Shown here: positions 37,809-46,952 of the stretch, in pieces | How positions within the stretch are numbered: position 1 is the first letter of the stretch | Layout of the letters: every line of letters begins with the position of its first letter | Assembly: GCF_002855555.1 (NCBI RefSeq) | Contig: NZ_PKRT01000001.1 | Span: 2,384,001 to 2,448,000, forward strand | Source: Novosphingobium sp. TH158 | Lineage (GTDB): Bacteria > Pseudomonadota > Alphaproteobacteria > Sphingomonadales > Sphingomonadaceae | DNA length: 64,000 bases | Direction of reading: 5' to 3' | The notes under the pieces: model-generated | Database searches by the model: none | The model's input: the letters and a program-made list of their open reading frames with translations, nothing else | Told to the model about the DNA's origin: nothing | Translations under genes and position numbers: made by a program

Positions 37809-39197
37809 ATGTCGATTTCGTTGCTGCCGGACAATCCGGGCGCCTGGACCTATCGCAGCTGGGAAGACCTCATGTCGATCCCGCGCGAGGAGCGCGAGAA
37901 GCTCCAGCTTGAAGCCGTGCGGATCAGCTTTGCCCGGCTGCGCAACCGCATCCCCGCGCTGAAGAAGCTGGCCGACCGGCAGGGGGTGGAGCAGATCGAC
38001 CGGATCGAGGACGTGCTGCCCGTCTGCTTCGATCACCGCGTGTTGAAGAACTACCCGATCCAGATCATCGAGAACCGCGATTTCGCGAAGCTCACAACCT
38101 GGCTCGACAAGCTGACCGCCCATGACCTGACGAAGGTGGACCTCACCGGCCTCACCACGATCGAGGAATGGCTCGCCCGGCTCGAGGCCTATGGCATGCT
38201 CGTCACCTATTCCAGCGGCACCACCGGCAAGCTGTCGTTCGTGCCGCGCTCCTATGACGAGCTGGGGCCGTGGAAATACCACTTCTACAACGTCAACTAT
38301 GCCTCGAACGGGATCGATCCGTGGAAGGTGAAGCTGCCCACGCTCTCGCCCACCTATCGCGGCGGCTACCAGACCATGCTCAAGATGATGACGCTGTTCA
38401 ACGTCGAGATGGCCGGCGGCGAGGAGCATTATCACACGCTGTACGACAGCCACATCCCGGCGGACCTCATGGCGCTTTCGGGCCGCCTGCAGGCCGCCGA
38501 GGACAAGGGCGAGGTGATGAGCCTGGGCCTCGATCCGGCGCTGCTCGAACAGCGGCAGGCCATGCTCGAACAGGGCCGTCGCCGCGATGCCGACATGGAG
38601 GCGTGGTTCGGCAAGCTGATCGGCCAGTACAAGGGCCAGCGCGTCAAGGTCGGCGGCACCTTTGCCGATCTCTATCGCGTGGCGAAGGCCGGGCTGGACA
38701 AGGGCATGCGCTGCGAATTCGCCCCCGGCTCGATCCTTACCGGCGGTGGCGGCATGAAGGGCTACAAGGATGCGCCCGACGACTGGGAAGACCAGGTGAA
38801 ATACTTCTTCGGGGTCGACAAGCTGGGCAACCAGTACGGCTTCTCCGAATGCATCGGCAATGCCCCGCTGTGCGATCACGGCTTCTTCCACCTGCCGCCC
38901 TATTCGGTGCCGCTGCTGATGGATACCGATGGCAACGCGCTGCCGCGCGAAGGCGTGCAGAAGGGGCGCCTCGTCCTCGTCGATCCGATCCCGCAGTCCT
39001 ACTGGGGCGGCTTCACCTCGGGCGACGAGGTGACGATCCACTGGGAAGAGGATTGCTCCTGCGGCTGGAAGAGCCCGCGCATTGCCAAGACCATCCGCCG
39101 CTTTGCCGAGAACGAGGGCGGTGACGACAAGATCACCTGCGCCGGTTCGCAGGCCGCCTACAATGAATTCATGGCCTTCGTGCAGGGCGAGGCGTGA
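37809..39197 (+). CDS. LuxE/PaaK-like acyl-adenylating enzyme
   Basis: A 462-residue member of the adenylate-forming superfamily. The P-loop reads LVTYSSGTTGKLSFVPRS (about residue 134), and a later LTGGGGMKGYK with GYKDAPDDWEDQV and YGFSECIG resembles the acid-pocket and adenine-binding loops of LuxE/PaaK proteins. A cysteine cluster near the C-terminus (EEDCSCGWKSP) may take part in acyl transfer or metal binding. Its stop touches the start of a LuxC-like acyl-CoA reductase, which matches the LuxE-LuxC fatty-acid reductase pairing. The ribosome site is GGAGAGAG. Confidence 0.75.
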   Translation: MSISLLPDNPGAWTYRSWEDLMSIPREEREKLQLEAVRISFARLRNRIPALKKLADRQGVEQIDRIEDVLPVCFDHRVLKNYPIQIIENRDFAKLTTWLDKLTAHDLTKVDLTGLTTIEEWLARLEAYGMLVTYSSGTTGKLSFVPRSYDELGPWKYHFYNVNYASNGIDPWKVKLPTLSPTYRGGYQTMLKMMTLFNVEMAGGEEHYHTLYDSHIPADLMALSGRLQAAEDKGEVMSLGLDPALLEQRQAMLEQGRRRDADMEAWFGKLIGQYKGQRVKVGGTFADLYRVAKAGLDKGMRCEFAPGSILTGGGGMKGYKDAPDDWEDQVKYFFGVDKLGNQYGFSECIGNAPLCDHGFFHLPPYSVPLLMDTDGNALPREGVQKGRLVLVDPIPQSYWGGFTSGDEVTIHWEEDCSCGWKSPRIAKTIRRFAENEGGDDKITCAGSQAAYNEFMAFVQGEA

Positions 39198-40648
39198 GCG
39201 CCATGCGTGACATTCCCATCATTGCGCGCGGCCAGCTGATCATGCCGGGTGACCATGCGGTGGAGTTCAAGGGCCGCGGCGGGGCCTCCTTCCGCCAGGC
39301 CGATCCGCACAAGCACATCCACGACCTCGTTTTGGGCAACACGGCGCGCCTGCGCGACCTGCACGATACGCCGATGGCCGAGATCGTCGACCTTCTGGCC
39401 GAACTCGGCAAGCGGCTGAAGCTGGAGGACAATCCCCTGCTGCAGGAAAGCTTCGAGCTGGCCCTGCAGGCGGGTGGGCTGGCCGAGCCGATCCTGCGCG
39501 GGGTCTATGATGCCCTGCCCCAGATGTTCGATCCGGCGATGATGCTGGCCATGGTCGATAAGACCATCGGCCTTGATTACATTGATGGCTGGGTGCCGGG
39601 CGACGGCAGGTTCGATAACGTCAGCATCCGGGCGGTCGGTACGCGCCAGCTGCACATCACCGCCGGCAATGTTCCGGTGGTCGCCGCGATGACCGTCGCC
39701 CGCGCCGGGCTCACCAAGTCCGACATCCTGATCAAGTCGCCGTCGAACGATCCGCTGACCGCCAATGCCATTGCCCGCACGCTGATCGGGCTGGCGCCGG
39801 ACCATCCGGTGACGAAGCACATCGCCGTTGCCTACTGGAAGGGCGGCGACGAATTCATGGATTCGCAGATCGTCCGCACCAGCCGCATCGACAAGATCAC
39901 CGCCTGGGGCGGGATGAGCTCTGTCCGGCACATCCAGAAGTTCCTCCAGCCGGGGATCGACCTGACCGCGCTCAACCCCAAATACTCGATGTCGATGGTC
40001 GGGCGCGAGGGGCTGGAAAGCGATGCCGCGCTTGACGAGGTGGCCGTGGGGCTGGCGACGCTCGCCGGGTTCTACAACCAGACCGCCTGCGCCAACACCC
40101 GCATCGTCTATGTCGAAAGCGACACCGACGAGGATTCGATCGAACGCATTGCCGAGCTGGGCCGCCGCATGGTCGCCGCCTATGCCAAGCTGCCGCCGCT
40201 GCTTTCCGTGCCTTTCACCGAACGCAACCGCGAGCTGGAAGCCGAGCTGGATGCCGTGCGCGACGAGGACGATTTCTACCACGTCGAGGGCGATACGCTG
40301 AACGGCGGCTTCGTTGTTTCCAAGTTCAACGACCGGGTCGAATTCTACGACAAGCTCAACAACCGGGTGGTGAACTTCGTGCCGGTGGACAGCCTGCTCG
40401 ATGTCATCAAGTGGTGCGACGATACCACGCAGACCGTCGGGCTCTATCCCGAAAGCCGCCGCGCGGAACTGCGCGATGCCTTTGCCCTTGCCGGCGTGCA
40501 GCGGCTGGTTTCGCTGGCGGGCGGGGATCCGATGACGGTCTATGCCAATTCGCACCACATGCCGCCGGGCAGCCCGCATGACGGGATCGAGCCGATGCGC
40601 CGCTCGGTGCGCTGGGTGGTGGACATGCAGCCAGTTGCGGCGCACTGA
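39194..40648 (+). CDS. LuxC-like acyl-CoA reductase
   Basis: A 484-residue protein of the LuxC family, which reduces an activated fatty acyl group to the aldehyde with NADPH. The motif LHITAGNVPVVAAMTVARAGL lies near the cofactor site, and FYNQTACANTRIVYVES contains the probable acyl-accepting Cys299 (equivalent to the catalytic Cys of Vibrio LuxC). The GTG start overlaps the previous stop; an ATG at 39203 is an alternative. With the upstream adenylating enzyme it would form an acid-to-aldehyde reductase. No luxA/B genes are present. Confidence 0.85.
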   Translation: MSAMRDIPIIARGQLIMPGDHAVEFKGRGGASFRQADPHKHIHDLVLGNTARLRDLHDTPMAEIVDLLAELGKRLKLEDNPLLQESFELALQAGGLAEPILRGVYDALPQMFDPAMMLAMVDKTIGLDYIDGWVPGDGRFDNVSIRAVGTRQLHITAGNVPVVAAMTVARAGLTKSDILIKSPSNDPLTANAIARTLIGLAPDHPVTKHIAVAYWKGGDEFMDSQIVRTSRIDKITAWGGMSSVRHIQKFLQPGIDLTALNPKYSMSMVGREGLESDAALDEVAVGLATLAGFYNQTACANTRIVYVESDTDEDSIERIAELGRRMVAAYAKLPPLLSVPFTERNRELEAELDAVRDEDDFYHVEGDTLNGGFVVSKFNDRVEFYDKLNNRVVNFVPVDSLLDVIKWCDDTTQTVGLYPESRRAELRDAFALAGVQRLVSLAGGDPMTVYANSHHMPPGSPHDGIEPMRRSVRWVVDMQPVAAH

Positions 40649-40654
40649 CCGGCC

Positions 40655-41368
40655 ATGGCAACCTTCGTCCTCGTACACGGTGGCGGTCACGGCGGCTGGT
40701 GCTGGCAGCCGGTGGCGGACCTGCTGCGGGCACGAGGACATGCGGTCCATGCGCCCACGCTGGTCGGCGTGGCGGAACGCGCGGCAGAGCTGCGGCCCGG
40801 CATAGACCTGGAAACCCACATTGCCGAAGTGGCCGCGCTGCTCGCCTCGCTCGCGCCCGAAAGGGTGGTGCTGGCGGGCCATTCCTATGGCGGGCTGGTC
40901 ATCACCGGGGCGGCGGACCGCGCGCCGGAGCGGGTGGCGCGGCTTGCCTATGTCGATGCCCCCTTGCCCCGCGATGGCGAGGCGCTGTTCGACATTTCGC
41001 CGGGCCTTGCCGTGCTGGCCGAGGACGTGGTCGAGGTCGATGGCGTGCCGCTGGGGCTGTGGCCCGATGAACGGGCGCTGGCGATCTACGGCCTCACCGG
41101 CGCGCTCGCCGAAAGTGCCCTTGCGCGGCTGACTCCGCACCCCTGGGCCTGCTTTACCAAGCCGCTGCGCCTGACCGGTGCAGAGGCGCTGGCGCGCATC
41201 CCCACGGCCATGCTCAACTGCGCCGGCACCATGGCGCACCGCCCGGAAAAGTTCCGCCAGCGCCTGCTCGCAGGCGATCTCGTCGAGACGATCGACGCGC
41301 CGCACGATGTCATGCTCACGCACCCGCAAGCCGTTGCCGATTTCCTCGACCGGCTGGCTGCGGACTGA
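40655..41368 (+). CDS. alpha/beta hydrolase (esterase)
   Basis: A 237-residue serine hydrolase. The oxyanion loop reads VLVHGGGHGGWCWQPV, the nucleophile elbow GHSYGG carries the Ser, the Asp is in LAYVDAPL and the His near the end in IDAPHDVML. It resembles the EstC/methylesterase branch of small esterases. It begins six bases after the reductase stop, so it is in the LuxE/LuxC operon and could release or cleave an ester in that pathway. Confidence 0.85.
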   Translation: MATFVLVHGGGHGGWCWQPVADLLRARGHAVHAPTLVGVAERAAELRPGIDLETHIAEVAALLASLAPERVVLAGHSYGGLVITGAADRAPERVARLAYVDAPLPRDGEALFDISPGLAVLAEDVVEVDGVPLGLWPDERALAIYGLTGALAESALARLTPHPWACFTKPLRLTGAEALARIPTAMLNCAGTMAHRPEKFRQRLLAGDLVETIDAPHDVMLTHPQAVADFLDRLAAD

Positions 41369-41443
41369 TCGCCGCAGCGGCAGGCCGGCCATTGCGCGGT
41401 GCTGAACGGGTGTTAAATCAACGTCGCAGGGAGAGTCGCCGCT

Positions 41444-42190
41444 ATGGCAGGAGTGCTTGAAGGCAAGGTCGCGCTGATTACCGGCGCTGGGCGTGGCATC
41501 GGCAAGGTGCTGGCCGAGCGGCTGGCGCGCGATGGCGCGGCGATCGTCGCCAACTATGCCGCCAGCGCAAGCGGGGCCGAGGAAGTCGTCGCCGCGATCG
41601 AACAGGCGGGCGGCCGGGCCATCGCGGTCAAGGCGGACATTACTTCGTTCGACCAGGTCAAGGCCATGTTCGCCCGCATCGACGAGGCGTTCGGCAGGCT
41701 CGATATCGTCGTCAACTGCGCCGGGGTCAGCGCCGGCGGTGCGCTTGCCGATGTGGACGAGGCGCAGGTGGACTGGCTGATCGGCGTCAACGTCAAGGGT
41801 CCGCTGTTCGTCGCCTCCGAAGCATCGAAGCGCCTTGCGGACGGCGGGCGGATCATCAACTTCGCATCGGTCATGGCCGAATATCCGATGGCCGGCACCG
41901 GTATCTACACCGCCTGCAAGATGGCGGTGAAGGGCATGACCGAAAGCTGGGCCAAGGAACTGGGCAAGCGGGGCATTACGGTCAACACTGTCACCCCGGG
42001 GCCGACCGCGCCGGGCATGATGGACAGTTGCCCGCCCGGCTATCGCGAACACTTCGAAAAGAAATCGCCCTTCGGCCGCATCGGCACGGCGGGCGAGGTG
42101 GCCGAAGTGGTCGCCTTCCTCGCCTCCCCGGCGGCAAGCTGGGTTTCGGGCACGCATATCCTCGCCCACGGCGCGGCGATTCCGGACTGA
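41444..42190 (+). CDS. SDR family oxidoreductase
   Basis: A 248-residue short-chain dehydrogenase. Motifs are LITGAGRGIGKVLAERLARDG, NCAG (where NNAG is usual), the catalytic Ser in INFASVMAEYP and the YTACK catalytic Tyr/Lys. The ATG has a GGGAG site and follows the hydrolase by 75 bases. It could reduce the aldehyde or ketone product of the preceding enzymes. Substrate unknown. Confidence 0.9.
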   Translation: MAGVLEGKVALITGAGRGIGKVLAERLARDGAAIVANYAASASGAEEVVAAIEQAGGRAIAVKADITSFDQVKAMFARIDEAFGRLDIVVNCAGVSAGGALADVDEAQVDWLIGVNVKGPLFVASEASKRLADGGRIINFASVMAEYPMAGTGIYTACKMAVKGMTESWAKELGKRGITVNTVTPGPTAPGMMDSCPPGYREHFEKKSPFGRIGTAGEVAEVVAFLASPAASWVSGTHILAHGAAIPD

Positions 42191-42207
42191 TCGAAAGGAC
42201 AAGACTG

Positions 42208-42957
42208 ATGGCAAACAAGGTAGCACTCGTAACCGGCGCACAGGCAGGCATCGGCGCGGCCTGCGCCAAGCGGCTGGCCCGCGATGGCGTTGCGGTGGGC
42301 GTGCTCGACCTCAAGGCGGAACTTTGCGCCGATACGGTGCAGGCGATCCGCGATGCCGGGGGAGAAGCGATTGCCCTGGGTGCCGACATTTCCAACCGGG
42401 CAGAGGTGAAGGCGGCGGTGCAGCAGCTGCGCGAAACCTTCGGGCCGATCACCATCGTGGTGAACAATGCCGGCGTCACCGATTTCGTGCCCTTCGAGGA
42501 GATCAACGAGGACCGCTGGGAAGTGGTCTACAAGATCAACGTGCTCGGCCAGATCATCGTTACCCAGGAAGTCCTGCCCGACATGAAGGCGAAGGGTTGG
42601 GGCCGCGTGGTGATGATCTCGTCCAGCTCGGCACAGACCGGTGCCGTGGGCATGACGACCTATTCGGGATCGAAGGGCGCCGTCGTTACCATGACCAAGA
42701 CCCTGGCGCAGGAACTGGGGCCGCTGGGCATCACGGTGAACAACATTCCGCCGGGTTCGGTGATGGGCACGATCATGTCCGAAGCCAACCGCCATCGCTT
42801 TCCCATCCCCGAACAGCAGCTGCTCCAGGCGATCCCCGTGGGCCGCATGGGCGAACCCAACGATATCGCCAATGCCTGCGCCTGGCTGTGCCACGAGGAT
42901 ACGGGTTACGTGAACGGCCAGACCATCGGCGTGAACGGTGGCCGCGTGGTGAGCTGA
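42208..42957 (+). CDS. SDR family oxidoreductase, FabG-like
   Basis: A 249-residue short-chain dehydrogenase with VTGAQAGIGAACAKRLARDG, NNAG, the catalytic Ser in MISSSSAQTGAVG and YSGSK, and the ending NGQTIGVNGGR. The second acidic residue after strand 2 (GVLDLKAE) suggests NAD. It lies 17 bases after the other SDR, so the operon from 37809 ends with two SDRs. The pair may act on successive substrates. Confidence 0.9.
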   Translation: MANKVALVTGAQAGIGAACAKRLARDGVAVGVLDLKAELCADTVQAIRDAGGEAIALGADISNRAEVKAAVQQLRETFGPITIVVNNAGVTDFVPFEEINEDRWEVVYKINVLGQIIVTQEVLPDMKAKGWGRVVMISSSSAQTGAVGMTTYSGSKGAVVTMTKTLAQELGPLGITVNNIPPGSVMGTIMSEANRHRFPIPEQQLLQAIPVGRMGEPNDIANACAWLCHEDTGYVNGQTIGVNGGRVVS

Positions 42958-42969
42958 GGGGCGGCTTTC

Positions 42970-43005
42970 CTTCAGGGTTCTCGCAGGTCTTCAGGGTTCT
43001 CGCAG
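42970..43005 (+). repeat. 17-bp direct repeat, 19-bp period
   Basis: CTTCAGGGTTCTCGCAG occurs at 42970-42986 and again at 42989-43005. The second copy runs into the left arm of the long inverted repeat. Confidence 0.75.
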
Positions 43006-43164
43006 AGACGCAGAGGAAGCAGAGAACGCAGAGGTGTAGCGCCTTGGGCGAAGCCCCCTTTTGCCCCGCTACTTCCGAGCAGCGGGACGGGGCGATGGAT
43101 ACAAGAGCCTGCGGCGCAGAGTACCCTCTCTGCGCCCGTTGCTGCATCTGCGTCTCTGCGAGAA
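42997..43164. repeat. 168-bp palindromic element with perfect 18-bp arms
   Basis: TTCTCGCAGAGACGCAGA (42997-43014) is exactly complementary to 43147-43164. Inside are a GCGCAGAG/CTCTGCGC hairpin (43114-43135) and a CCCCGCT/AGCGGG-type hairpin near 43065-43092. The whole can fold into one branched structure. The arm sequence resembles dispersed CGCAGAGACGCAGA repeats seen between genes in many bacteria; that link is from memory. Confidence 0.65.
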
Positions 43165-43603
43165 ACCCATAACCCACACAACGTCCTCCGCAGCAGGCGG
43201 ATCGGGGCAATCGGGGCTGTGAACACGGGCGGACGGGCTGGCCGGCGCTGGGGTTTTTTGCCTGAACCGAACAGGCTTGGCTTGCGTTGTCTTTGCTTGC
43301 GAACGGCTGGCGGGCGAAACGCTGTGATCCCGACGGCTCGGCCCTGTCGTGCGAGGCTGCGGCAGGGCGGGCTCGCCAAACTGCTGCCGGCATCCGGGGC
43401 ATACCCCGATGTTGCGCGGCCGAAGAATCGTCGGCCGCTCCTCGCATCCCTGGTTTGCGGACGCCTCCGCGATGGGGGCGCCGGCCACTTGGCGGGGTGG
43501 AGGCGAGAGCTCACCGCCCCGCACCCGTCGCGCGAGGCAGTTAACCCATTTGGTTCAAATTGTCAAGAACATTAACCGAACACTGGTTCGGACGTCGAAG
43601 CGA

Positions 43604-44137
43604 TTACTTCGACGCCTTGTACCGTTCGATCGCCTCGATCACCAGGCGCTTGGCCTCGGCCGCATCGCCCCACTTGCCGACGCGCACCCACTTCTCGGCT
43701 TCGAGATCCTTGTAGTGCGTGAAGAAGTGCTCGATCTGCTGCAGCACGATCGAGGGCAGGTCCTTCTGCTCGCCCACGTCGGAATAGTAGGGGAAGGTCG
43801 AATCGACCGGCACGCATATCAGCTTTTCATCGCCGCCGTGCTCGTCTTCCAGGTGCAGCACGCCGATCGGGCGGGCACGCACGACGCAGCCCGGGACGAA
43901 GGGCGAGCGCGCCACGACCAGCGCGTCGATCGGGTCGCCATCGTCCGACAGCGTATGCGGCACGAAGCCGTAATTCGCCGGGTAGCGCATGGGGGTGTGC
44001 AGGATCCGGTCAACAAACAGGGCGCCCGATTCCTTGTCGAACTCGTATTTCACGGGTTCGCCGCCGACGGGCACTTCGATGATGACGTTCAGGCTCTCGG
44101 GCGGATTGTCGCCCACGGGGATCAGGTCGATACGCAT
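43604..44137 (-). CDS. ppa: inorganic pyrophosphatase (family I)
   Basis: A 177-residue cytoplasmic enzyme that splits pyrophosphate and so drives biosynthetic reactions forward. The signature [15 protein letters not shown] contains the metal-binding aspartates, with [19 protein letters not shown] substrate loop ([12 protein letters not shown]) and the later Lys/Tyr pattern [13 protein letters not shown]. The length is normal. It is transcribed alone on the minus strand, away from the palindromic region. Confidence 0.96.
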   Translation of the reverse strand: MRIDLIPVGDNPPESLNVIIEVPVGGEPVKYEFDKESGALFVDRILHTPMRYPANYGFVPHTLSDDGDPIDALVVARSPFVPGCVVRARPIGVLHLEDEHGGDEKLICVPVDSTFPYYSDVGEQKDLPSIVLQQIEHFFTHYKDLEAEKWVRVGKWGDAAEAKRLVIEAIERYKASK

Positions 44138-44207
44138 GATGCGCGGCCCCTAGCCTCGCTCATGCTGCGCTGCAACAGGAATGAGCCGGAATTACCGGCA
44201 AAAATCT

Positions 44208-44855
44208 TCAGCCGAGCGCGTTTATCGTGAAGGCAATGATGCCGATGTTGAACGCGAAGGCGGCCATCGAGTGCAGCAGCACGACCCGGCGCAGCGCCGG
44301 CGAGGTGATATCGGCATCGCTGGTCTGGAAGGTCATCCCCAGGGTGAAGGCAAAATAGGCGAAGTCGCTGTAACTGGGGGTTTTCGTGCCGGGAAAGGCA
44401 ATGCCCTCGGCATCTTCGGCCGCACCGGCATACCAGGCGTGGGCATAGTGCAGCGCATAGACCGAATTGGCGAACAGCCAGGTCAGCGCCAGGGTCACGA
44501 TCAGGCGGGTCATGGCCGTGGCATCGCCCGCCTTGGCCCCCGCCAGCTCGCCCGATATCGCCGCGAGGATGACAAAGGTCACCACCAGGGTGATCAGCAG
44601 GACCAGCGGCCGGTTGGCATCGTTCTCCTGCGAATGGCGGCGCATCTCGGCGCGGCTGCGGTCCCTGAGCAGCGGCAGCAGCGACAGCAGGAAAAGCGCG
44701 GCGGCAAAATCGAAGCCCATCGCCAGGGCGTCCTGCCACTTCGCGGCCGGCTCGATCAGGTGCCAGCCGAAATAGCCCAGCGGCAGGAGAAGGAGGAACG
44801 TCAGGAAGCGCGGCGGGCCGAGCCGGTTGCCGAGCGTCTGGCGTTCCCCGCTCAT
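44208..44855 (-). CDS. DUF1345 family membrane protein
   Basis: A 215-residue protein with about five membrane segments. The SYSDFAYFAFTLGMTFQTSD stretch between two segments is the hallmark of DUF1345 and looks like a pore loop of ion channels. The ATG at 44855 overlaps the stop of the M61 peptidase (ATGA), so both are in one operon. The function of the family is not known. Confidence 0.88.
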   Translation of the reverse strand: MSGERQTLGNRLGPPRFLTFLLLLPLGYFGWHLIEPAAKWQDALAMGFDFAAALFLLSLLPLLRDRSRAEMRRHSQENDANRPLVLLITLVVTFVILAAISGELAGAKAGDATAMTRLIVTLALTWLFANSVYALHYAHAWYAGAAEDAEGIAFPGTKTPSYSDFAYFAFTLGMTFQTSDADITSPALRRVVLLHSMAAFAFNIGIIAFTINALG

Positions 44856-46813
44856 TTTGCTGATTTGCCGGGTGCAGCCGGGCGCTTGGGTGCGAGCAGC
44901 AGGTCGAGCCCGGTCGGCTGGGTTCCCGGTGCGGCGCGTTCCAGCCAAGGCCAGCGCAGGCCGCCGCGGTAATCCGGCTTCACCGTCTGGAACTTCGTGC
45001 CGCGCTGCACCAGCAGGTCCAGCGGTGCGCCGTCCTTTGCCGCAGTGATCGCCTTCTTCAGGCTGTCTGCGTCATAGGTTTCGCCGTTCACCGCCAGCAT
45101 CCGCGCGCCCGTGACGATCCCGGCGTTGAAGGCCGGACTGTCCCACCGGGTGGAAGTGACGCGCCCGTCCTTGTCGATATTCACGCCCAGCGAGTGATAG
45201 AGGTTGAGGTTCTTGCCCTCGGCCATCGCCGCCTTGTCGAAGGGGTTGGGCTCGGCCTTCCACACCAGGCGATAGCCGCCCAGTTCGATGCCGCGGATCG
45301 GCGCGGGCTGGTCGGGGCGGTTGATGCGGGTGTCGATGAAGGTCTTCCAGTCATGGGGGTGGACGGCGTTCAGCTTGGCGATGATCTCGTCCACCTCGAA
45401 GGGGAGCTGGCCCCAGTCGCCATCGCGCATGCCGAAGAACAGTTTCGCGAAATCGTCGATGGACTTGCGCCCGCCGGTGCCGGCGCGGATCACCTGGTCG
45501 ATCTCGAGCCAGATCAGCGCGCCTTCGCGGTAATATTCCTCGCCGCGGGCCAGGCTGGCAAAGGGCTTGGGCTTGCGCGCGGCGAAGACCGGATCGATGC
45601 CGGTATCCTCCACCGAGCGCCAGCCGCGGCCCGGCTGTTCGGAGAACACGCCAGCCCAGTTGGCCAGCATGGCCAGCACCATGTCCTTGCCCTGAAGCCC
45701 CGACCGCGCCGCCAGCACGGTGCCCCAGAACTGGTCCTGCCCTTCATAGGTCCACAGCAGGTCGCCCTGCATCGGCTGGCGATAGTCAGGCGTCCACAGC
45801 CGGGCCGGGCGGCGGAACTTGCCCGACCACGAATGGGCATATTCGTGCGGCAGCAGGTTGCGGTCGTATTCGTTCTTGTCCCACTCGGTGAAGGCATCAG
45901 GCTCAAGCTGGTTCTCGCTGGACCGGTGATGTTCCAGCCCGATCGAGCCCATGCGGTCGGTCAGCGCCAGCAGGAATTCGTAATGGTCGAAGTGGTTGGC
46001 CCCGAAGGCCAGGCGCGCTTCGGTTACCAGGTTGCGGTGCAGGGCGATGTGCTCGGGCTTGGCGGCGAGCTGGTCGGGCTTGTCGGCCACCACGTGCAGC
46101 GTCACCTTCTGGCCGAGATCCCACGCCTTGTAGTGCTTGCCCGCGAAGATCGGCGAATCGACCAGCGTTTCGTAATCGGTCTCCGCCCAGGTCACGCGGT
46201 TGCCCGCCACCTCCTTGCCATCGAGCGCGGTGGCCACCTGCCAGCCGGCGGGGAAGGTGACGCTGGGCTTCACCTTTATCCGGCGGACATAGTGCCCGGC
46301 GGGGTAAAGGCTCATCTTTTCCCATTGCAGGTTGAGCATTTCCTGCGTCACCGCCACGCGGCCCTCGCTGGGCTGGAGCGGGCTGGTATGGACGAACCGG
46401 GCGACGACCGCGCGCGCCCCTTCGGGCACGTCGACGTGGAAGGCATAGACCTCCACCGGATCGCGCTTCCACGTGAGCGGGGTATCGCCGGCAAAGAATT
46501 TCACGTCCACCAGCTCCGCCAGTGGCCCGCGCGAGCCGTGCGTGCCCGGCAGCCACTGCGGGAACAGCAGCGTCAGCCGGCGCGTGCCGGGGGCAACCGG
46601 GATCGTCTGGCGAACGCGGAAGGCGGCGCGCACGGTATCGCTGGCGTCGATATCCAGCAGCATGGTGCCGCCGGGATAGGGAATGTCGCGCGCGTCGGGC
46701 ACGGTTTCGGGGATCGCCACGGCCATCGGCGCCGAACGCTCGACCGGCTGGGCAAGGAGGGGGGCGGAAAGCAGCAGGGCTGCGAGCGGGGCGACCGCGA
46801 GAACCGATTTCAT
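44852..46813 (-). CDS. M61 family metallopeptidase with PDZ domain
   Basis: A 653-residue exported peptidase (signal peptide cut near LLAQP). The zinc motif HEYAH begins at His323 with a downstream Glu in TYEGQDQFWG, as in the M61 glycyl-aminopeptidase family. The N-terminal 200 residues form the family beta domain (VRQTIPVAPGTRRLTLLFPQWLPG). A PDZ-like domain follows the catalytic domain (about 530-620, LYHSLGVNIDKDGRVTST). It would trim peptides in the periplasm or at the outer membrane. Confidence 0.92.
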   Translation of the reverse strand: MKSVLAVAPLAALLLSAPLLAQPVERSAPMAVAIPETVPDARDIPYPGGTMLLDIDASDTVRAAFRVRQTIPVAPGTRRLTLLFPQWLPGTHGSRGPLAELVDVKFFAGDTPLTWKRDPVEVYAFHVDVPEGARAVVARFVHTSPLQPSEGRVAVTQEMLNLQWEKMSLYPAGHYVRRIKVKPSVTFPAGWQVATALDGKEVAGNRVTWAETDYETLVDSPIFAGKHYKAWDLGQKVTLHVVADKPDQLAAKPEHIALHRNLVTEARLAFGANHFDHYEFLLALTDRMGSIGLEHHRSSENQLEPDAFTEWDKNEYDRNLLPHEYAHSWSGKFRRPARLWTPDYRQPMQGDLLWTYEGQDQFWGTVLAARSGLQGKDMVLAMLANWAGVFSEQPGRGWRSVEDTGIDPVFAARKPKPFASLARGEEYYREGALIWLEIDQVIRAGTGGRKSIDDFAKLFFGMRDGDWGQLPFEVDEIIAKLNAVHPHDWKTFIDTRINRPDQPAPIRGIELGGYRLVWKAEPNPFDKAAMAEGKNLNLYHSLGVNIDKDGRVTSTRWDSPAFNAGIVTGARMLAVNGETYDADSLKKAITAAKDGAPLDLLVQRGTKFQTVKPDYRGGLRWPWLERAAPGTQPTGLDLLLAPKRPAAPGKSAK

Positions 46814-46891
46814 GTCGAACTATCTGCCGCGATGATTCGCGCTTCGCAACAGGGACTTTCACGGGGGTGTCGCCAGCGGCCGGGCAGGCGG

Positions 46892-46919
46892 GGAAGCGGC
46901 CCGGGCCGGTGCCGCTTCC
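46892..46919 (+). promoter_or_regulatory. 9-bp hairpin in the hisS leader
   Basis: GGAAGCGGC (46892-46900) and GCCGCTTCC (46911-46919) enclose a 10-base GC-rich loop, 33 bases before the hisS start. It is not followed by a T run. It may be a leader structure, or belong to the divergent M61 gene. Confidence 0.3.
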
Positions 46920-46952
46920 ACCGGGTGGCAAAAAAGTCTAAGCGCGCGGGCC

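Larger units (their letters stand above)
42958..43603. other. 646-bp gene-free region with nested palindromes
   Basis: No gene is supported here. It contains a 17-bp direct repeat, an 18-bp perfect inverted repeat and several short hairpins (listed separately), then a GC-rich stretch with a 7-bp stem CGGCCGA/TCGGCCG and a bulged CAT-GGGG/CCCC-ATG stem near 43400. The last 60 bases are AT-rich. A CCGAAC/GTTCGG hairpin lies at 43576-43591, and a GTCGAAG/CTTCGAC stem (43594-43613) overlaps the ppa stop; together they may end the ppa message. Open frames here have no recognisable relatives. Confidence 0.6.

Noticed and set aside
37809..40648. Bioluminescence (lux) operon
   Set aside because: No luciferase, thioesterase or flavin reductase genes are nearby; only the reductase-type components are present.
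39158..42241. 1027-codon open frame antisense to the reductase operon
   Set aside because: Same reason: no family motif, and four convincing genes on the other strand.
43540..43570. Minus-strand promoter with TTGACA near 43559
   Set aside because: No acceptable -10 at 16-19 bases and no minus-strand gene to the left that it could serve.
43219..43575. Short coding frames in the intergenic region (for example 118 codons on plus)
   Set aside because: They are Arg/Pro/Ala-rich, lack ribosome sites and overlap one another on both strands.
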